Shown piece by piece: positions 22,578-33,870 of a stretch of DNA of 64,000 nt. Every line of letters starts with the position of its first letter. The stretch's first letter is position 1. The translations under genes were made by a program, and so were the position numbers. The notes under the pieces were generated by a model. That model searched no databases. It saw only the letters and a program-made list of their open reading frames with translations, and was not told the DNA's origin. Source of the stretch: Microvelia longipes (Eukaryota; Arthropoda; Insecta; Hemiptera; Veliidae); assembly GCA_018340805.1 (NCBI GenBank), contig JACMZG010001914.1:6175599-6239598 (forward strand), read 5' to 3'.

Positions 22578-22795
22578 AATAATAATAATGCCCGTTTTAG
22601 GGCCTTTCGGTCCTTCAGGGTATTCGCGCCTGCGGGACCACCTCGGGGTGGGTCACATCTACTATGCTTCATAGTAAATTAAAGTTGGCGAAATCTTTTA
22701 CAACAAATTCTATTTCTAAAAACTGAGAGCATAGCCGGGATGTGAACCCGGACCTCGGTGCCGAAGTCCAGTACTATACGACTGCAGATACGGTA
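22578..22795 (-). mobile_element. tRNA-derived SINE copy
   Basis: Read on the minus strand it has a damaged head, then GGACTTCGGCACCGAGGTCC and the B-box-like GGGTTCACATCCCGGC. Next come CTATGCTCTCAG, AAGATTTCGCCAACTTTAAT and CCACCCCGAGGTGGTCCCGC. The end is GGCCCTAAAACGGGCATTAT and a (TTA)n tail. The same architecture is seen at 48172-48392 and 57428-57676. Pol III transcription and LINE-dependent mobility are inferred from class membership. Confidence 0.75.
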
Positions 22796-22799
22796 GCAG

Positions 22800-23356
22800 A
22801 TACTTTTGTCTTAAAAAATTAAATTTGTTTTATTGGTTCAAGGTATAAACTTTGTCTAATAATAAGTGATATTATTAGTAAAATAAAAACTAAAATGTCT
22901 GCCGTGTTTAATTGTTTAGTTCACTTTAGTTCAATAATAATTTGTATTTTGTTTTATTCTTTAAGTCTATTTTAATAAAACTTGTTTTGATTTGTACTTT
23001 AAGTGCTTTGGGGTCTCTCTAGTAAAAATATCTCTATGTCCTAGGCCCTCTATATCTCTAAAAAAACGGTGGCAAAACGATTTTGACTTATGCAACAATA
23101 GAAGTATTAAATTAGTGTTAAAATGTTTTTATGTAAATATTTTATCTTATCTACAAGGTTTGTTTGAAACAACAAATGGCTATTAATATATAAAAGTAAT
23201 AAAACCTAATGAATTGACAATTAACAGCTGTTGTACTCTTATCACTTTATTACTTTTCTTATCATTCAATTATACCTAGTATTGCGTACTATCAACAAAT
23301 TGTATTTAGTTGTCAGCTCTTAATGCTTTGATCCGACTTTTATTTGTATATTATTT
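22800..23356. other. AT-rich spacer
   Basis: A short open frame lies near 22992-23186, but it matches nothing I recognise and its composition is that of the spacer. Confidence 0.4.
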
Positions 23357-23436
23357 TTAAAAGCCAAGGATCTTGAATAAAGGGAATGAGGCACTAAATC
23401 GATTTGCCATACAAAAAAGTGACCCCATCCAAAACT

Positions 23437-23500
23437 TCCGCCATGACGCCTATCCCATTAGCGAATTTTTTCCCAAAGGAAATTCGCTAAAAAAAGAGAG
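23437..23500. repeat. Shared hairpin module (TTAGCGAATTT/AAATTCGCTAA)
   Basis: TTCCGCCATGACGCCTATCC, CATTAGCGAATTTTTTCCC and AAAGGAAATTCGCTAAAAAA recur at 39652-39712 outside this transposon. The TTAGCGAATTT and AAATTCGCTAA arms form an 11-bp hairpin. It is probably a separate small insertion. Confidence 0.6.
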
Positions 23501-23786
23501 AATTCAACACGAAACACATGTCAAAAACCAACTACACATGCTTGGTACAAACTGCGCATGCTTACAATTCTCATAACAGCGCAGGTCTTAAATGTTAGAG
23601 GAAAACTTACCTCTCAATGGTTTTCCACGGTTAAAACACGCTTAAAGTTATAAACGCGCTTAAATTATCACTCACTAAAGTGGCTATGTATAGTCCGAAA
23701 TTTAAAATTAAATAAGCACAAATGACTTTACAAGCACCCAAATGTAACAATCACGAGAAGCACAGAAAAAAGTTGAGAAGCAAACT

Positions 23787-23815
23787 CAAAGAGACTGATA
23801 CCTCTAGTCTCTTTG
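23787..23815. mobile_element. 29-bp hairpin insertion with 8-bp target duplication
   Basis: CAAAGAGACT and AGTCTCTTTG are perfect 10-bp inverted ends around GATACCTCT. The insertion is flanked by AGCAAACT on both sides (23779-23786 and 23816-23823). The related copy at 32784-33168 has one AGCAAACT and no insertion, so the empty site is seen directly. CAAAG fits the hAT end consensus. Confidence 0.7.
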
Positions 23816-24118
23816 AGCAAACTTGACAACCTTGCTACATAACCTGCGTTTGATGCTTTTCTTTCATTATAACCAAAGGGAAGGTAAGTTTGCTCCTATT
23901 TCTCTATCTCATACAACTTTCATGGGGTCAGAAATGTTCCTTAATGCGTTATCCCCTTTATTCAAGATCCTTGTTAAAAGCAAAGGCATAAATTTCAGTA
24001 AAATATTTCCGATCTAACTGACAGCTGTTGTAAACATAGACATATATTTTTTAAAGGGGGGCATATTCTATCTCAATTTATTGTTACGCTACAAACATTT
24101 ACTAAACATTACAATTAT

Positions 24119-24180
24119 AGTGAATCGTCCTTATGCCAAACTTGAATCGTCCTTATGCCAAACTTGAATCGTCCTTATCC
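24119..24180. repeat. 22-bp direct repeat, three copies
   Basis: GAATCGTCCTTATGCCAAAC followed by TT occurs twice and is followed by a third partial copy. Confidence 0.85.
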
Positions 24181-24589
24181 TATTTGTGTTGATATGACTC
24201 ATTTATAGAGCCAAGTATCATCTTACACTGTATGAGTGTAACCTTTCAAGACAAAAACCTTTGCGTAACCTTTAAATTTTACACATATTACGTTCTTACA
24301 TATATTCTACACTTTAATCTATCGACCCACTTACAACCAATCCAGTATAAAACTGAATTGATTGTAGTAATGAATAAAACAAATAAATTGCCCAAAATAT
24401 TTACGTCAAGCAGATATTTTTATTAATTCTCTTTCTTGTATATTTTGCCGCCTCACATAATTTAGCAAATAAATTGCAAATAAGTAAATTTTAGCTATAA
24501 GTCAAGTAGTAATACATGGAGTTAAAAATTACCAGAAAAAAATTAATTGGGAAAAACTTGCAATTATTTATATTTACGGTATAAATGTT

Positions 24590-24665
24590 TACTTTTCCTC
24601 ATTTATAACGTAGGTATACATTGAGAAAGTAGTGCGTTAGAACTAAAAATTCATCCTCAGCTCAA
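24590..24665 (+). mobile_element. Composite element, head fragment
   Basis: TTTACTTTTCCTCATTTATA, ACGTAGGTATACATTGAGAA and GTAGTGCGTTAG match the hairpin head; the body is missing. Confidence 0.6.
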
Positions 24666-24669
24666 TCCA

Positions 24670-25435
24670 TCCAAAAATCAATCCTTATTTCTAGTTGTGG
24701 TATTGGGATTTTTTTTATGAAACTAGCAGTGATACCCTGAGCTTCGCTCGGCAAATATTTTATTTATCAAACTACAAATTATTAATTATTCTTTTGAGAA
24801 ATACAAAAAATAAAAGTTGTTAGCAGCTGATTGTTGCAACAGCAAGAAAATTCGTTGTCTGAGATGTTTTTGTCTATCTGGTGATTCTCAAACCGTGCTT
24901 TATGGTTGCTTGGTAAGTTTCTTGTTTCGATAAGTTGACGATCAGAAATGGAATTCTTAAATCGTGTGTGTTAACTTTTAATGAGAATGCAATAATATAG
25001 GCCATGAATTGAACAGTTCTATAAACCCCTATTTTTTTAGGCGTTTTAATTTGTGTTTATTCTGACCCATGAGTAGGATAAATTTAGAGTTTAGTTTGAG
25101 TCCGATATTTAAGCATCTAAAATTTATTTTTTAAACTAATCCCCTATTGTTATTTGTAAAGAAATTTCGTTGAGACATATAATGTGGTCAAAATGACCTA
25201 TGCATCGTTTAAGTGTAGAGTTTAGTCAAGATCCATCGATTAAATTGCAATCTGTAAGCACTAAAAATTTAGTGTTGCACTAAATCCATATTTTTTTCGA
25301 ACGGGTATAAGACTTAAAAGGTGACAACTACGACCTATGAGGATTGTAAGTTTAAAGATTAGTCAAGATTCCGAGCTATAAATACTCAAAAAAATAATTT
25401 TTACACTAATCCTCTACTAGTATTTTAGCACTGAT
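24670..25435. other. AT-rich spacer
   Basis: No gene or shared repeat recognised. A CTGAGCTTCGCTCGG hairpin lies near 24738. Confidence 0.4.
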
Positions 25436-25439
25436 CAAG

Positions 25440-25556
25440 ATCTAACATAAGGTTACGCAGAGCCTTTAAGCCCAGAAAAGATGTTTCAAGCCTTTCAATG
25501 AATTGAGATTGGGTATGCCCCGTCTAGTTATATATCCCTATGCTCACAATACTCTT
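25440..25556 (+). mobile_element. CATAGAG element, right-half fragment
   Basis: AAGGTTACGCAGAGCCTTTA, TTTCAAGCCTTTCAATGAAT, TGAGATTGGGTATGCCCCG and ATATCCCTATG match the right half of the element at 11054-11562. Confidence 0.65.
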
Positions 25557-25593
25557 GGACGGTAATGTTTCACTTGCTTCGGCGGCACATGGT

Positions 25594-25616
25594 GTAAATA
25601 GTAGGCAACTATTTAC
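25594..25616. repeat. Perfect 9-bp hairpin GTAAATAGT/ACTATTTAC
   Basis: The arms pair perfectly around the loop AGGCA. No further context explains it. Confidence 0.6.
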
Positions 25617-25619
25617 CCA

Positions 25620-26570
25620 ATTACTACTACTCACTTGCTAGGGTTTGAAATAGTGGTTCCTCTCTCCCTCTACAGTCTTGACTTTCTGCATTCATCGCAT
25701 TGCTGGTGGATTTTTAATTCGACAATTAACCGCAGATTTATAAAGTTCTTTCATTACTAAGTTATATTGTGTTGGGTGGCGGCAGGTTTATTGGGTAGGA
25801 CCGGATGTAATGAATCAGGATCCCTTTGCCGGCGAGTCTTAACATTCTTTATCTACTAGTATTGTTTAAAAAGGACTCAGGGCAATGAAGTGCTGGTTTA
25901 TTCCCTATAGCAGGTAGTTTTGTTCTATTTCCTGCCTTTCTATATAAAACAAAGCAATTCTATGATTTTCTGAGATAAAAGTGACCCATCACTCAAATAG
26001 GTGCATAGAGATATAAATAATTCCATAGAGATGCCCGTTTAACTTACACTATTGAGGAGCGCCTGTACCTTTCTAAGAGCCTTTCACTAAATTTTTAAAT
26101 AAAATAAAAGGGGGGGGGGTTAAATTTTTTTGTACATATAGTTACAAAATATTCCGGTTGTTTATTTATTTGAGAAGTAAAAATTCCTTTATCATCTTGA
26201 GTTGAAATTTTTGTGTTAAGGTTTAAAGTAGCATCCAATTTTTTACCTGAATCTGTGTTTCTCCCACTCCCTCTTCTGTGTCCTACCCTCTCTTCCCCAT
26301 CAGATATGAATTTACAACAAGTCATTTTTCTACCGTAATCTCAGCTCCCTTTTCCCCCTACCCATAAACCACACATTTTACTAACATACAACCACAACTC
26401 TCGTAAATCATATCCAACAATTTTTCCGCTGAAGAATATTTTTGTTTATTTTTTCCGCCGGGAATTCTTTAGCAAGACGGATCTTTAAATATTGATTTGG
26501 TATTTATACAACCATTGTAAGCTATAAAAAAAAACATTTTTTGTTCGGCTCAATAAATAAGAAAATGATG
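25620..26570. other. Spacer, nothing recognised
   Basis: A run of G near 26110 and a 76-codon frame on the minus strand (26095-26325) are present. I do not support the frame as a gene: there is no recognisable motif and no neighbour. Confidence 0.4.
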
Positions 26571-26574
26571 GTTT

Positions 26575-26735
26575 TAGGGTCGCTTGTCCTAAACCTGCGA
26601 GAGCCACCCGTGTAAGAAGATGTCTACTACTATGCTTGAAGTAGTAAAAAAGCAAAATCATTTTTAATATGTGTGCTGTTTATGAAGAGACGCAAACGGG
26701 ATTCGACCTCATTACCTATCATCGGGACCTCCTAA
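26575..26735 (-). mobile_element. Decayed tRNA-derived SINE copy
   Basis: ATGGTTTTAGGGTCGCTTGT, GAGCCACCCGTGTAAGAAGA, TCTACTACTATGCTTGAAG and CGCAAACGGGATTCGACCTC follow the same order as the SINE at 22578-22795, with deep divergence. Confidence 0.5.
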
Positions 26736-26739
26736 TGCA

Positions 26740-27478
26740 CTGTTTAAAATAAATGTAAATATAGAAATAAATAAATAGAAATAAAATTTAAAAAAAACTT
26801 AAATTAAAGATAAATTACCGGCGAGTCGAAAAGACAGAGTTAATTGATTGGTTCTTCAGTTGTATTGGACTGTAGGTGATTATTGAAAAAGAGGACTCAA
26901 TAATTAGGAATATATACATTTATATTTTAAAAAGATGTAGGAGGAAGTTATACGAATACTGCAATACAAAGATATCGTAACAATTCATATTTATACACAA
27001 AATGTGCATGAATATCATATTAGTATGTATGTTTGTATGTACGAGATATTTTCCTTATTTTAAGTTTGCCAACCAAAGCGTCATATCGTCTGATTTCTAC
27101 AATTATCTTCTCTATTTATACCATTGTATCTAATAAAACATTGTAACACAGTGTAAACATTCTAAAAGCTGACCTAACCTCAAATACCAACCGCACAAAT
27201 ACACTAAAAAAACCCTAAACAAATAAAACCTTGTGTAGAAGCAGTAAATTTCCTTGGGGTTTCCACACGTGTTTTTACTGCGAAAGTTTGTCTTTTTAAT
27301 GAGAAAAACAAACCTTTAAATTTTACCGAATGAACGTTAGGATGCAAAAGTAATTAGGGGTTTTTTCCACTTATTCTTATATGAAGTAATAAAATTTAGG
27401 TTTAGGTTTCATGTTGGCGGTAGGCGGTATGTAAACTCTGCGCGGTGAAATTTCATTAAGGAATAAAGCTATCATTAT
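26740..27478. other. AT-rich spacer
   Basis: No coding or shared repeat signal recognised. Confidence 0.4.
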
Positions 27479-27479
27479 C

Positions 27480-28895
27480 AAGTTTAACATCTACCATAGG
27501 AACTTATTATTATAATTAATTATTATTAATAAAATTATTATATTATTATTAATTAACTTATTTATATTATTATTATTAAAATTAATTAAATTACTATATT
27601 TAGTAATAATAGTATTAGAAATTATAGTGTTACAACTTATTGTATTAGCACTTATTATTGTTAGAAATTGTTAGAATTAGAATTATTAGATTATTAGTAT
27701 TAGTATTAGAACTTATTAGTATTAGCACTTAATTAGTATTAGAACTTTATTAGCATTAAAACTTATTAGCATTAGAATTATTAGTATTTAACTTATAAGT
27801 ATTAGCTTTTAGTATTAGAACTTATAGTATTAGAACTTATTAGTATTAGACTTTATTAGTATTAGAACTTATTACTATTAGACTTTTTTAGTATTAGAAC
27901 TTATTATTGGAAACTTATTAGTATTAGATCTTATAAGTATTAGCTTTTATTAGTATTAGAACTTATTAGTATTAGACTTTATTAGTATTAGAACTTATTA
28001 GTATTAGACTTATTAGTATTAGAAACTTATTAGTATTAGACTTATAGATTAGAACTTATTATTAGAACTTATTATTATTAGAACTTATTAGTATTAGAAC
28101 TTATTAGTATTAGAACTTATTAGTATTAGAACTTATTAGTATTAGCACTTATTAGTATAAGCGCTTATTAGTATTAAAACTTATTAGCATTAGCACATAT
28201 TAGGTATTAGCATTATTAGTATTAGAACGTATTAGTATTAGAACTTATTAGTATAAGAACTTATTAGTATTATTAGTATTAGAACTTATTAGTATTTGCA
28301 CTTATTAGTATTAGAACTTATTAGTATTAGAACTTATTATTATTAGAACTTATTATTATTAGAACTTATTAGTATTAGAACTTATTAGTATTAGAACTTA
28401 TTAGTATTAGGACTTATTAGTATTAGAACTTATTAGTATTAGCACTTATTATATTAGACTTATTAGTATTAGAACTTATTATTAGAACTTATTATTATTA
28501 GAACTTATTAGTATTAGAACTTATTAGTATTAGAACTTATTAGTATTAGCACTTATTAGTATTAGAACTTATTAGTATTAGAACTTATTTATTAGAACTT
28601 ATTAGAGTATTAGTATTACTTAGTATTAGAACTTATTTATTAGAACTTATTAGAACTTATTATTATTAGAACTTATTAGTATTAGAACTTATTAGTATTA
28701 GAACTTATTAGTATTAGGACTTATTAGTATTAGAACTTATTAGTATTAGCACTTATTAGTATTAGAACTTATTAGCATTAGCACTTATTAGTATTAGAAC
28801 TTATTAGTATTAGAACTTATTAGTATTACTTATTAGTATTAGAACTTATTAGCATTAGCACTTATTAGTATTAGAGTATTAGAACTTATTGTTAT
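27480..28895. repeat. Satellite array, 16-bp unit (AACTTATTAGTATTAG)
   Basis: About eighty-five copies of AACTTATTAGTATTAG. Variants include GCACTT, GACTT and TATTATTAG. The first 150 bp are more ATT-rich and may be the seed. No coding content. Confidence 0.95.
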
Positions 28896-29437
28896 AATTC
28901 AGTTCATCATATTATAACAAACACAGTATTAAACATACTGTATAAATACACGACTTAGTTCGGCCGCAGGGGTGAGCACAACTTAAAACCAACTCTCACA
29001 ACCTAAGTTCAGAATAAAGTAAGGCTTTGAGTACTTTTAAATTATTTCAATTTAAAAATAGAACCAAGGATTTTACATAAATAAGTATACTATACTAAGT
29101 ATACATTACCTTTACTATACTCCTTCATAGAACGCAGGGCACCGTTTCACGAAAGTACAAGTCTTGTGTTCTACAAGTAAAACGCTACAAGTTTACTGAT
29201 AATTGTAAGCAATTTGTTTCGCTTATGTACAAGTGTTGTACATGAGTAACATCTATGTAACTACTAGCGGTTTTTATACATTTTTAAAAAAAACCACTAG
29301 TAGGTTTCAAGTTTTATTTTAGATCTTTTTAAGAATTGAGCATTTTTGTGTCAGTTTCATTAACATTTGATTATCTCCCCTACAAATCTTATAAACTATT
29401 GTACAAAACAACTTGTAACTACAAGTGTCAAAATTAA

Positions 29438-29727
29438 GGCCCGTATTCGAAGAAATTTTCCTAACATTCTCCTTAAGGGTTCCTTAAGGAGAATGTTAGG
29501 AAAATGTTAGATCTCCTTAAGGAGAATATTAGGTTTAGATAAGGAAAATGTTTTTAAGCCACGAAAACCATGTTTTTCCCACTTTTAAACACGGGAACGA
29601 CCATTTAAATTTCGTAGCTTAAAAACATTTTCCTTACCTAAACCTAACATTCTCCTTAAGGAGACCTAACATTCTCCTAAAGGAACCCTTAAGGAGAATG
29701 TTAGGAAAATGTCTTTGAATACGAGCC
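29438..29727. mobile_element. Harbinger-like foldback MITE with TAA duplication
   Basis: The ends GGCCCGTATTCGAAGAAATT and, reversed, GGCTCGTATTCAAAGACATT begin long inverted arms full of CCTTAAGGAGAATGTTAGG. Almost the whole 290 bp folds on itself. TAA flanks both sides (29435-29437 and 29728-29730), matching the 3-bp TWA duplication of PIF/Harbinger elements. A lone end of the same family lies at 51245-51299. Confidence 0.75.
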
Positions 29728-29755
29728 TAAGTGTTTCTCGAATATCATAATAGTA

Positions 29756-29917
29756 CGACACACGGCTAAAATCAGTTGACAGCGCGGAAATAGTGTTGAG
29801 GAACCAATATGATTGGTCTGATTTGAAATTGAGGGTGTGGTTTATTATCCAGAATTAACCTCGTTGGCTCCCTCGCATTATTTTTCCACGCTGTCTACTG
29901 ATTTTAGCCGTGTGTCG
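29756..29917. mobile_element. Small inverted-repeat MITE with TA duplication
   Basis: The ends CGACACACGGCTAAAATCAG, running into TTGACAGCG, and, reversed, CGACACACGGCTAAAATCAG, running into TAGACAGCG, are nearly identical. Both are flanked by TA. Length is 162 bp. A TA duplication fits the Tc1/mariner group, though the terminal bases are not diagnostic. It lies only 25 bp from the neighbouring MITE inside the same host element. Confidence 0.75.
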
Positions 29918-30681
29918 TATTATACAATTTATTGTAACCTACAAGAGTTTTTGTAAACAAAGTGTCAAAATATTATTAAAACCCAGTTTCATTCATATGA
30001 GTAAATTATTTCGAATGCAATTATTTCTAAAATACGAGAAGTAATATTTATAAAAATGTTTTACAAACTCGTATTGAGCACTAGATTACTAATAAAGTTT
30101 GCGATAAAAACCAATTTTTTAATGAATAAAATAAACTTGTAACTCAGTCTACCTAGGTTTGGACTTGGGTAGAAATTTTACAAGTGAATGTTACAAGTAA
30201 TTGTAGTAGACAAGAAAATTTTGTTTATTAAATAGAAAAATGCTACAAATCTACAAGTGTATCCTTGGTAACACTTGTAAAATTGTCATTACAAGTTGTT
30301 TTTTTACAATTTTTGTAACTACAGGACTTGTACGTTTGTGAAACGGGCCCCAGTGTCTTCTTTTTAAATAATTTTTAGAAAAGAACCAATGGTGTCTTCA
30401 TTAAAGTCCATATTGACTTAACAGGGATAACAAAACTTATATAAGTACTTAGTAAATTATTCTTATTTCATATTTTAATCATTCTAATAATTATTGTTAT
30501 TTCATTATTTTAATTATAATATAATAGCAACTAATATAATAATAACAAAATATATTCTGGCTACGAAGTTTTAACATTTAGCGGCAACGTTTGGACCAGG
30601 TGTGCGCGCAGGTGTTAAGTTGTAATTACTGATTAACAGTAAACACAGCTGATAAAACATTAACACGCGTGCGCCTCCACC

Positions 30682-30812
30682 CATAGAGATATATACTAGA
30701 GGGGGTATAGCCTATCACAATACATTGAGAGGCCTGAAACATCTTGGGGCTCTGTGTAACCTCAATAAAACCCCCTTTTAAGAGTAAGTTCAGGTTATGA
30801 TAAATCAATTCA
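30682..30812 (-). mobile_element. CATAGAG element, one-ended fragment
   Basis: CATAGAGATATATACTAGAG, GGGGTATAGCCTATCACAAT, ACATTGAGAGGCCTGAAACA and GGGGCTCTGTGTAACCTCAA are the reverse complement of the right half of 11054-11562, continuing to TTATGATAAATCAATT. The terminus is intact and the other end is missing. Confidence 0.7.
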
Positions 30813-31783
30813 TTTCGGTTTCCCGCCCATTGTTTGTGTTTTAATTTGTATTTTTAACGTTTTACTACATAAGTTATTGTAATTTTGTACTGATTATTTG
30901 ATTTTATTAATAAGCGAAGGAGTCAGGTTACTTTTTCGATGTTTCAAAATTTAAAAAAATTTTAACTTCGCGTGAAACTAAAGATGGAGGAAACTAATGA
31001 CAAATGACATAAAAATAATTTATTTATTTATAAAATTTGAACTAATATGAATGAAAACAAATTACTTAAATGTTATTTTGTTCTAAGTTGTTAATTTTGG
31101 AAAGAATTTGTTCTTTGTTTAAATTCTTATATTTAAACTAATAATTCTAAAATATTACTTGTCGTACGTAAATATATTGTTATTAATTTCCATTCTGTCA
31201 TGAATGGTAAAATATGTCTTAGTTTTATCTGGTTATATTTCCAGTTCATTTATCGCTAAGTCTTTCCGTTTTCCGTTAAGATTTCCCTTTCTGTCTCTAG
31301 ATTCAAAGGAAACTTTGAAATGATTAATTCGCTTTGTCATTTCAACTGAAAACAGATTTCTATTATGTGGAATGATTTCTGTTGTAGATAGCAATGGATT
31401 TTCCTATCCAGTTCTTGAAGTTTAGATTTTCAATTAGTTGTGGAAAATGGATGAATAATTATCTCATGTTTTCTATGTTTATTACTTTATCCACCTGCTT
31501 TATATAAGTGATTATTATCTCTTTGTAGTCTCTACTATGTCTGCACGCTACACGCAGGCAAAAGAGGCTTTGTCTACTCTAGCAATTCTCAAACCCTTGT
31601 GTCGCGACCCAAAATTGGGTCACTCACAATTACTGTTGGGTAACGAAGTAATTATTGATAAAGTACATTATTTTTCATTAAAAATTTAAAAAAATATCTA
31701 GGCATACTTTTGAAAACATTGTATTAAGCAAAAAAATTGTACTAACACTATTTTTTAGTTGAATGATTTATATCATTCAACTA
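30813..31783. other. AT-rich spacer
   Basis: No feature recognised. Confidence 0.4.
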
Positions 31784-32036
<253 letters not shown>

Positions 32037-32049
32037 TACTTTTTTTTTT

Positions 32050-32675
32050 ATTCAATATAATATATTCGAAGTTGTCTGTCTGTATGTATGTGAGTGTGTA
32101 TATATTTGTATGTGTCTGTTATTATCGTAGCTCCTGTAGTGTATTTATGCTAGAGAGTTAAAACTACGTACAAAAAATAAGTCTACCGCTGTAGTTGTGC
32201 TATTCTAAAAAAATGTTTTTTTAACCTGCAAATATGACTGCTAAAATGTTGAAACATTATAAAACGCTGAAAAATAATGCGATCGGATTGAGATTTATCA
32301 CGCATGTAGCTAAGTATAAAACTTACATTTGTGCTAAGTTTTATCTCATTATCAGTATTATTTTAATTTTTATCAAATGACTTGCATACGTTTTTTCTAT
32401 GTAAAAAATCGAAATTTAGTAATAGTGTACACAATTACGTACTAAGTAAGTACACCATGTTTTATTTTAATATGACAAGTATATATAACTTAAGTATATA
32501 TAATTTTGTTGGATTATAAAAGTTAAGCAGCATTGAGCACGATTAGTGCCTGGATGGGTTACCGCTGGGAATGAAACGAATATATTAAATATTTTACGTT
32601 CTAAGGACGAGTGAAGCGAGTCCCAAGTGATGAGGAAAAGTTCTGAGGTACCCCGTACCCGATTTTTCTTATTAA
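32050..32675 (+). mobile_element. Composite element with 5S-like segment (copy B, head lost)
   Basis: It begins within the body (GAAGTTGTCTGTCTGTATGT, ATTATCGTAGCTCCTGTAG, ATGCTAGAGAGTTAAAAC). It passes GATCGGATTGAGATTTATCA, CGCATGTAGCTAAGTATAAA and TTTTATCTCATTATCAGTAT. It then enters the 5S block (32509-32580) and the tail (AAGGACGAGTGAAGCGAGTC, TGATGAGGAAAAGTTCTGAG, GTACCCCGTACCCGATTTTT). The order is the same as in copy A. A (TA)n tract replaces the head. Confidence 0.75.
32509..32580 (+). other. 5S rRNA-derived segment, best-preserved C box
   Basis: ATTATAAAAGTTAAGCAGCA, TTGAGCACGATTAGTGCCTGG and GGATGGGTTACCGCTGGGAA align by eye with the 5S internal control region. The A box is at AAAGTTAAGCAGCATTGAG and the C box at GGATGGGTTACCGCTGGG. 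Spacing between the boxes is as in 5S rRNA. Confidence 0.8.
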
Positions 32676-32783
32676 AATGCATACATATGTTTTACGATGA
32701 CCATAAATTTAGGTGTAAGTTATCATATTAAGCCATCTAGTTAGGTTTTCAGTTAATTCTGGTCTAGCCGGTTAAACCGTGGC

Positions 32784-33168
32784 CAAGGATCTTGAAGAAA
32801 AGGGATGACGCACTAAGGCGATCCCCATCGAAAACCAAAAAACAGAGTGATGGTTTCCCAATGTTTATTGCTTGAAAAGGTTATAAACAAGCTTAAATTA
32901 TCACTGACTGAAGTGGCAAAGTATACACCAAACTTAAAATTAAATAAGCACAAATTACTTAATAAGCACCACAAATGTAACAATCACGAGAAGCACAGAA
33001 GAAAGTTGAGAAGCAAACTTGACAACCTTGCTACACAACCTGCGTTTGGCGCTTTTTTTCATTATAACCAAGGGGAAGGTAAGTTTGCTTCTATTTGTCT
33101 ATCTCATACAACTTCAATGGGGTCAGAAAAAATCCTTAATGCGTCATCCCCTTTATTCAAGATCCTTG
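32784..33168 (+). mobile_element. hAT-like inverted-repeat transposon (copy 2)
   Basis: The ends CAAGGATCTTGAAGAAAAGG and, reversed, CAAGGATCTTGAATAAAGGG bound 385 bp nearly identical to copy 1 over AAGCACAGAAGAAAGTTGAG and ACAACCTGCGTTTGGCGC. The flanking 8 bp (ACCGTGGC, ACTGAGAC) share five positions, so the target duplication has decayed. It provides the empty-site comparison for the 29-bp insertion in copy 1. Confidence 0.75.
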
Positions 33169-33169
33169 A

Positions 33170-33765
33170 CTGAGACATATGAAGTGATAAAGAAAGTTCA
33201 TATAAACTGCATTATTGCTACTTATTTTATAAAAATATTCATTGCCTTATGACAATACTTGACAGAATGCTTTATGATAAGTTAAATGTACAGAACAAAC
33301 AAAGAACAGACTAAATAAAAAGAGTCGTTTTGTTTGGCTTGGCTTCGACAAGAAATAAAAGTTGAAATATTCGGCATTTCCGGAATAATCTAATCTAGCA
33401 GAAAAACCACTAGCGGACATATTGAAACACAGACATTTTGAAATATTGCCTCTTCTTTTGTTTTCTCTACTATGTTGTATTGGGGAAATATTGTTATGTT
33501 TAGATATATATTTTACTATTTCCCTTAAAGGAAATATTTGGATTGTATTTTGATGATTTTGGGTATTTATTGTTTTGAAAAATTAACTTTTACTACGTAC
33601 ACAAAGCGTATTGAACTGGTGTACTCAATACGATCCTGTTAATCCTATTAATAATGTTTTATTTAAATTAGGAGGTCTTAAAAAGACCAGAATCTGATAA
33701 TTTAGGTTATTCGTAATTCCCGATTTTCGTATTTTCACTGCGAGGAAAATTACACTTTCTGTTTA
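33170..33765. other. AT-rich spacer
   Basis: No feature recognised. Confidence 0.4.
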
Positions 33766-33767
33766 TC

Positions 33768-33870
33768 ATTTTTACTTTTCCTCTTTTATAGCGTAGGTAA
33801 ATAGGAAAAATATTGTGTTTGCGAAAAAATCCGAAACCGGGATGTCACCGGAATTATCCGTTACGAATAC
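33768..33870 (+). mobile_element. Composite element, head fragment
   Basis: TTTTTACTTTTCCTCTTTTA, GTAGGTAAATAGGAAAAATA and AAAAAATCCGAAACCGGGAT show the head; the rest is lost. Confidence 0.7.

Larger units (their letters stand above)
23365..23973 (+). mobile_element. hAT-like inverted-repeat transposon with perfect 8-bp target duplication (copy 1)
   Basis: The ends CAAGGATCTTGAATAAAGGG (left) and its inverse at the right (CCCCTTTATTCAAGATCCTTG) are inverted repeats of about 30 bp. The flanks TTAAAAGC at 23357-23364 and 23974-23981 are identical 8-bp duplications. CAAGG fits the YARNG end consensus of hAT elements. Length is 609 bp without transposase, so it is non-autonomous. Relative to the copy at 32784-33168 it carries extra DNA: a hairpin module at 23437-23500 and a 29-bp insertion at 23787-23815. 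Open frames inside are not genes. Confidence 0.8.
29137..30351. mobile_element. Inverted-repeat DNA transposon with two nested insertions
   Basis: The left end GGGCACCGTTTCACGAAAGT, running into ACAAGTCTTGT, and the right end, reversed, GGGGCCCGTTTCACAAACGT, running into ACAAGTCCTGT, are terminal inverted repeats. Subterminal ACAAGT/ACTTGT motifs are abundant on both sides. The GGGCCCGTTTCAC type of end is typical of PIF/Harbinger-like elements, which I infer. There is no transposase. About 450 bp of the interior is accounted for by the two nested elements at 29438-29727 and 29756-29917. Confidence 0.7.

Noticed and set aside
32847..33173. 108-codon frame ending LSHTTSMGSEKILN
   Set aside because: It is the interior of the hAT-like element; similar frames in the other copies are explained by shared DNA.
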